Source: Cloacimonetes bacterium UBA5456
Lineage (GTDB): Bacteria; Cloacimonadota; Cloacimonadia; Cloacimonadales; Cloacimonadaceae
Assembly (NCBI GenBank): GCA_002427325.1
Contig: DIQS01000005.1
Coordinates: forward strand, 7,956 to 14,744
DNA length: 6,789 bases
Direction of reading: 5' to 3'
Under the pieces are notes generated by a model. It searched no databases and was not told the origin of the DNA. It worked only from the letters and a program-made list of their open reading frames with translations. The position numbers were made by a program, and so were the translations under genes. Below, piece by piece: positions 5,213-6,789 of the stretch (positions are counted from its first letter, which is position 1; each line of letters opens with the position of its first letter).

Positions 5213-6187
5213 ATGTTTTTAAGCGGACAACAGCTTAAGCAAGTTTTTGACAAAGCCAAGAAGGACAGATTTGGCATAATCGCCTCGAACGTAGTATTTG
5301 ACACACAGATCAGAGCACTGATTCAAGGTTATAACGCAGTCGGCTCCGACGGACTTCTGCAGATGAGCGCAGGCGCCTGCAAATATGCCGCCGGAGAGAG
5401 CCAAGACATCAAAACCGGAGCAAGACTCATATCTTCAATGATCCAAGTCTTTGCCTCCCAATTCCCCAAAAGCGGGGTGGGTTTACACATCGACCACGCC
5501 ACGCCAAACTATTTTGATTTCATCGTTTATTGCATTGAAAACAAATTGGTGACCTCCGTGATGATCGACGCATCCCACGAAAGCCTCAGCGAGAACATCC
5601 GCATCACCAAAGAAGTGGTGGACATCGCCCACAAACACGGCATCCTCGTAGAAGGCGAGATTGGACACATCAAGGGCACGGAAGACGAAATCGTCTCCGA
5701 CACCGAGCTCTATACCAAGCCGGAAGAAGCGCTGGAATATGTGCTCAAGACCAATGTCGATCTCTTTGCCGCCTCAGTGGGAACAAATCACGGTGTCTCC
5801 AAGGGTGAAAACATCGTCCTGCGCCTCGATCTCGTCAAAGAAATCGATGATTTGCTCATCAAAAACGGCGTCGAACGCGGCATCGTCTTGCACGGCGCAT
5901 CCGGACTCACTGACGAACAGCACCATCTCGCCATCAAAAACGGGGTAGTGAAAATCAACAAAGATACGCACTATCAAATGGATATGGCAGAGGAAATTCA
6001 AGCATTTTGGGAAAAGGAAAAGTATGCAATCGTGAGACCGGATGGCGTCTCCGAAGCCGATTACGTCCCGAATAAAGGTAAATTTGACCCGCGCAAATGG
6101 CTGATCAAAGGCGAAAACAGGATGAATGAGACCGTTCAAGAGTTCTGCCGCCTCACCGGAAGCGCAAATAACAGCATTCTGCTATAG
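5213..6187 (+). CDS. fba: Class II (zinc-dependent) fructose-bisphosphate aldolase
   Basis: A 324-residue cytosolic enzyme that reversibly cleaves fructose 1,6-bisphosphate into dihydroxyacetone phosphate and glyceraldehyde 3-phosphate. Family residues are in order: catalytic D94 and zinc ligand H95 (LHIDHATPN), the EGEIGHIKG loop with E149, zinc ligands H193 (VGTNHGVSKG) and H227 (VLHGASG), and the phosphate/substrate loop VKINKDTH with N249. The C-terminus (KFDPRKWLIKGENRMNETVQ) resembles the FbaA-type ending FDPRxWLxxG rather than shorter Gat/Kba aldolases, although the protein is somewhat shorter than E. coli FbaA. AGGAGG lies six bases before the ATG, indicating strong translation. It leads a two-gene operon with gapA, 16 bases downstream. 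The pairing with gapA supports the glycolytic/gluconeogenic role over tagatose or other ketose bisphosphates, but specificity was not read directly. Confidence 0.94.
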   Translation: MFLSGQQLKQVFDKAKKDRFGIIASNVVFDTQIRALIQGYNAVGSDGLLQMSAGACKYAAGESQDIKTGARLISSMIQVFASQFPKSGVGLHIDHATPNYFDFIVYCIENKLVTSVMIDASHESLSENIRITKEVVDIAHKHGILVEGEIGHIKGTEDEIVSDTELYTKPEEALEYVLKTNVDLFAASVGTNHGVSKGENIVLRLDLVKEIDDLLIKNGVERGIVLHGASGLTDEQHHLAIKNGVVKINKDTHYQMDMAEEIQAFWEKEKYAIVRPDGVSEADYVPNKGKFDPRKWLIKGENRMNETVQEFCRLTGSANNSILL

Positions 6188-6203
6188 GAGAAAGAAAAAC
6201 ATC

Positions 6204-6789
6204 ATGATTAGAGTAGCGATAAACGGATTTGGACGCATTGGCCGATTGGTCTTGCGCGCCATCCTCACCCACCATCCCGAGATCAAAGTGGTGGCGATAA
6301 ACGATCTCACCGATGCCAAAACCCTGGCATATCTCTTTAAATATGACAGCGTTCACGGCATCTTCAACGCCGAGATTAGCCACACGGAAGATAGCATCAT
6401 CATCGACGAACATCAGATCAAGATCTATTCCCAAAAAGACCCTGAAAGCCTGCCCTGGAAAGACCTCGGCGTGCAGTATGTGGTGGAAGCAACGGGAATT
6501 TTTAACACCAAAGAAAAGGCAAGTAAACACCTCGCCGCCGGCGCACAAAAGGTGATCCTCACTGCTCCTGCAAAAGACGAAGTGGATGCAACCATCGTGA
6601 TGGGAGTGAACCACCTCGAGCTCAAAAGAGAGGATAGGATTGTCTCAAACGCTTCTTGCACAACCAACTGCCTCGCCCCCGTGGTGAAAATCCTCCACGA
6701 TAACTTTGGCATCGAAAACGGGCTGATGACCACCATCCACGCCTATACAAACGATCAAAACATCCTTGATCTGCCCCATCGCGATCTCC
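6204..6789 (+). CDS. gapA: Glyceraldehyde-3-phosphate dehydrogenase, NAD type, C-terminus off the window
   Basis: The first 195 codons of a classical GAPDH, which oxidises and phosphorylates glyceraldehyde 3-phosphate to 1,3-bisphosphoglycerate, reversibly. The Rossmann motif is MIRVAINGFGRIGRLVLRAI at 1-20. D34 in AINDLTD, and the L190-P191 pair in ILDLPHRDL, point to NAD rather than NADP. The catalytic cysteine is C152 (SNASCTTNCLAP) and the base is H179 (TTIHAYTNDQ), 27 residues later as in family members. AGGAG (6186-6190) overlaps the aldolase stop codon, 13 bases before the ATG, a rather long spacing that probably couples translation. The gene runs off the right edge after about three fifths of its usual length. 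No frameshift or missing residue is seen in the visible part. Confidence 0.97.
   Translation, partial: MIRVAINGFGRIGRLVLRAILTHHPEIKVVAINDLTDAKTLAYLFKYDSVHGIFNAEISHTEDSIIIDEHQIKIYSQKDPESLPWKDLGVQYVVEATGIFNTKEKASKHLAAGAQKVILTAPAKDEVDATIVMGVNHLELKREDRIVSNASCTTNCLAPVVKILHDNFGIENGLMTTIHAYTNDQNILDLPHRDL

Overview
This window looks like ordinary chromosomal DNA from an anaerobic Gram-negative bacterium. A secreted protein with the Fibrobacter-type paralogous (FISUMP) domain and a moxR/DUF58/BatD-like cluster suggest the Cloacimonadota/Fibrobacterota/Bacteroidota neighbourhood, with Candidatus Cloacimonadota my best guess. That assignment is an inference from gene style; no marker here proves it. No tRNA, rRNA, IS element, CRISPR array or phage gene was found.

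Left block (about 1-4058, all on the minus strand, so read right to left). First comes a soluble histidine kinase with an N-terminal cyclic-nucleotide-binding-type domain (2862-3977). A 69-base gap carrying a promoter leads to rpmB, the ribosomal protein L28 gene in its four-cysteine form (2592-2792). A 115-base gap with a weak terminator-like hairpin follows. Then a tight trio: a MoxR AAA+ ATPase (GTG start), a DUF58 protein with a von Willebrand-like metal site (UUG start, 19 bases after moxR), and a BatD/DUF4381-like membrane protein whose start overlaps the DUF58 stop as ATGA and which runs off the left edge. The trio is the front of a Bat-type operon, in which a MoxR ATPase is thought to act on vWA-like proteins at the inner membrane.

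Middle (3978-4265) is a divergent intergenic region. It holds a sigma70-type promoter for the rightward gene, an unusual -35/-10 pair for the leftward kinase, and several inverted repeats. Rightward lies one monocistronic gene for an exported FISUMP-domain protein (4266-5027), closed by a clear intrinsic terminator (5052-5079).

Right block (5146-6789, plus strand) is a central carbon operon: its own promoter, a class II fructose-bisphosphate aldolase with strong ribosome binding site, and 16 bases later an NAD-type glyceraldehyde-3-phosphate dehydrogenase that runs off the right edge. The two enzymes catalyse consecutive steps of glycolysis and gluconeogenesis.

I do not see a convincing undescribed system. 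The items most worth a second look are the orphan cyclic-nucleotide-domain kinase, the nested inverted repeat over the FISUMP promoter, and the stand-alone FISUMP protein.
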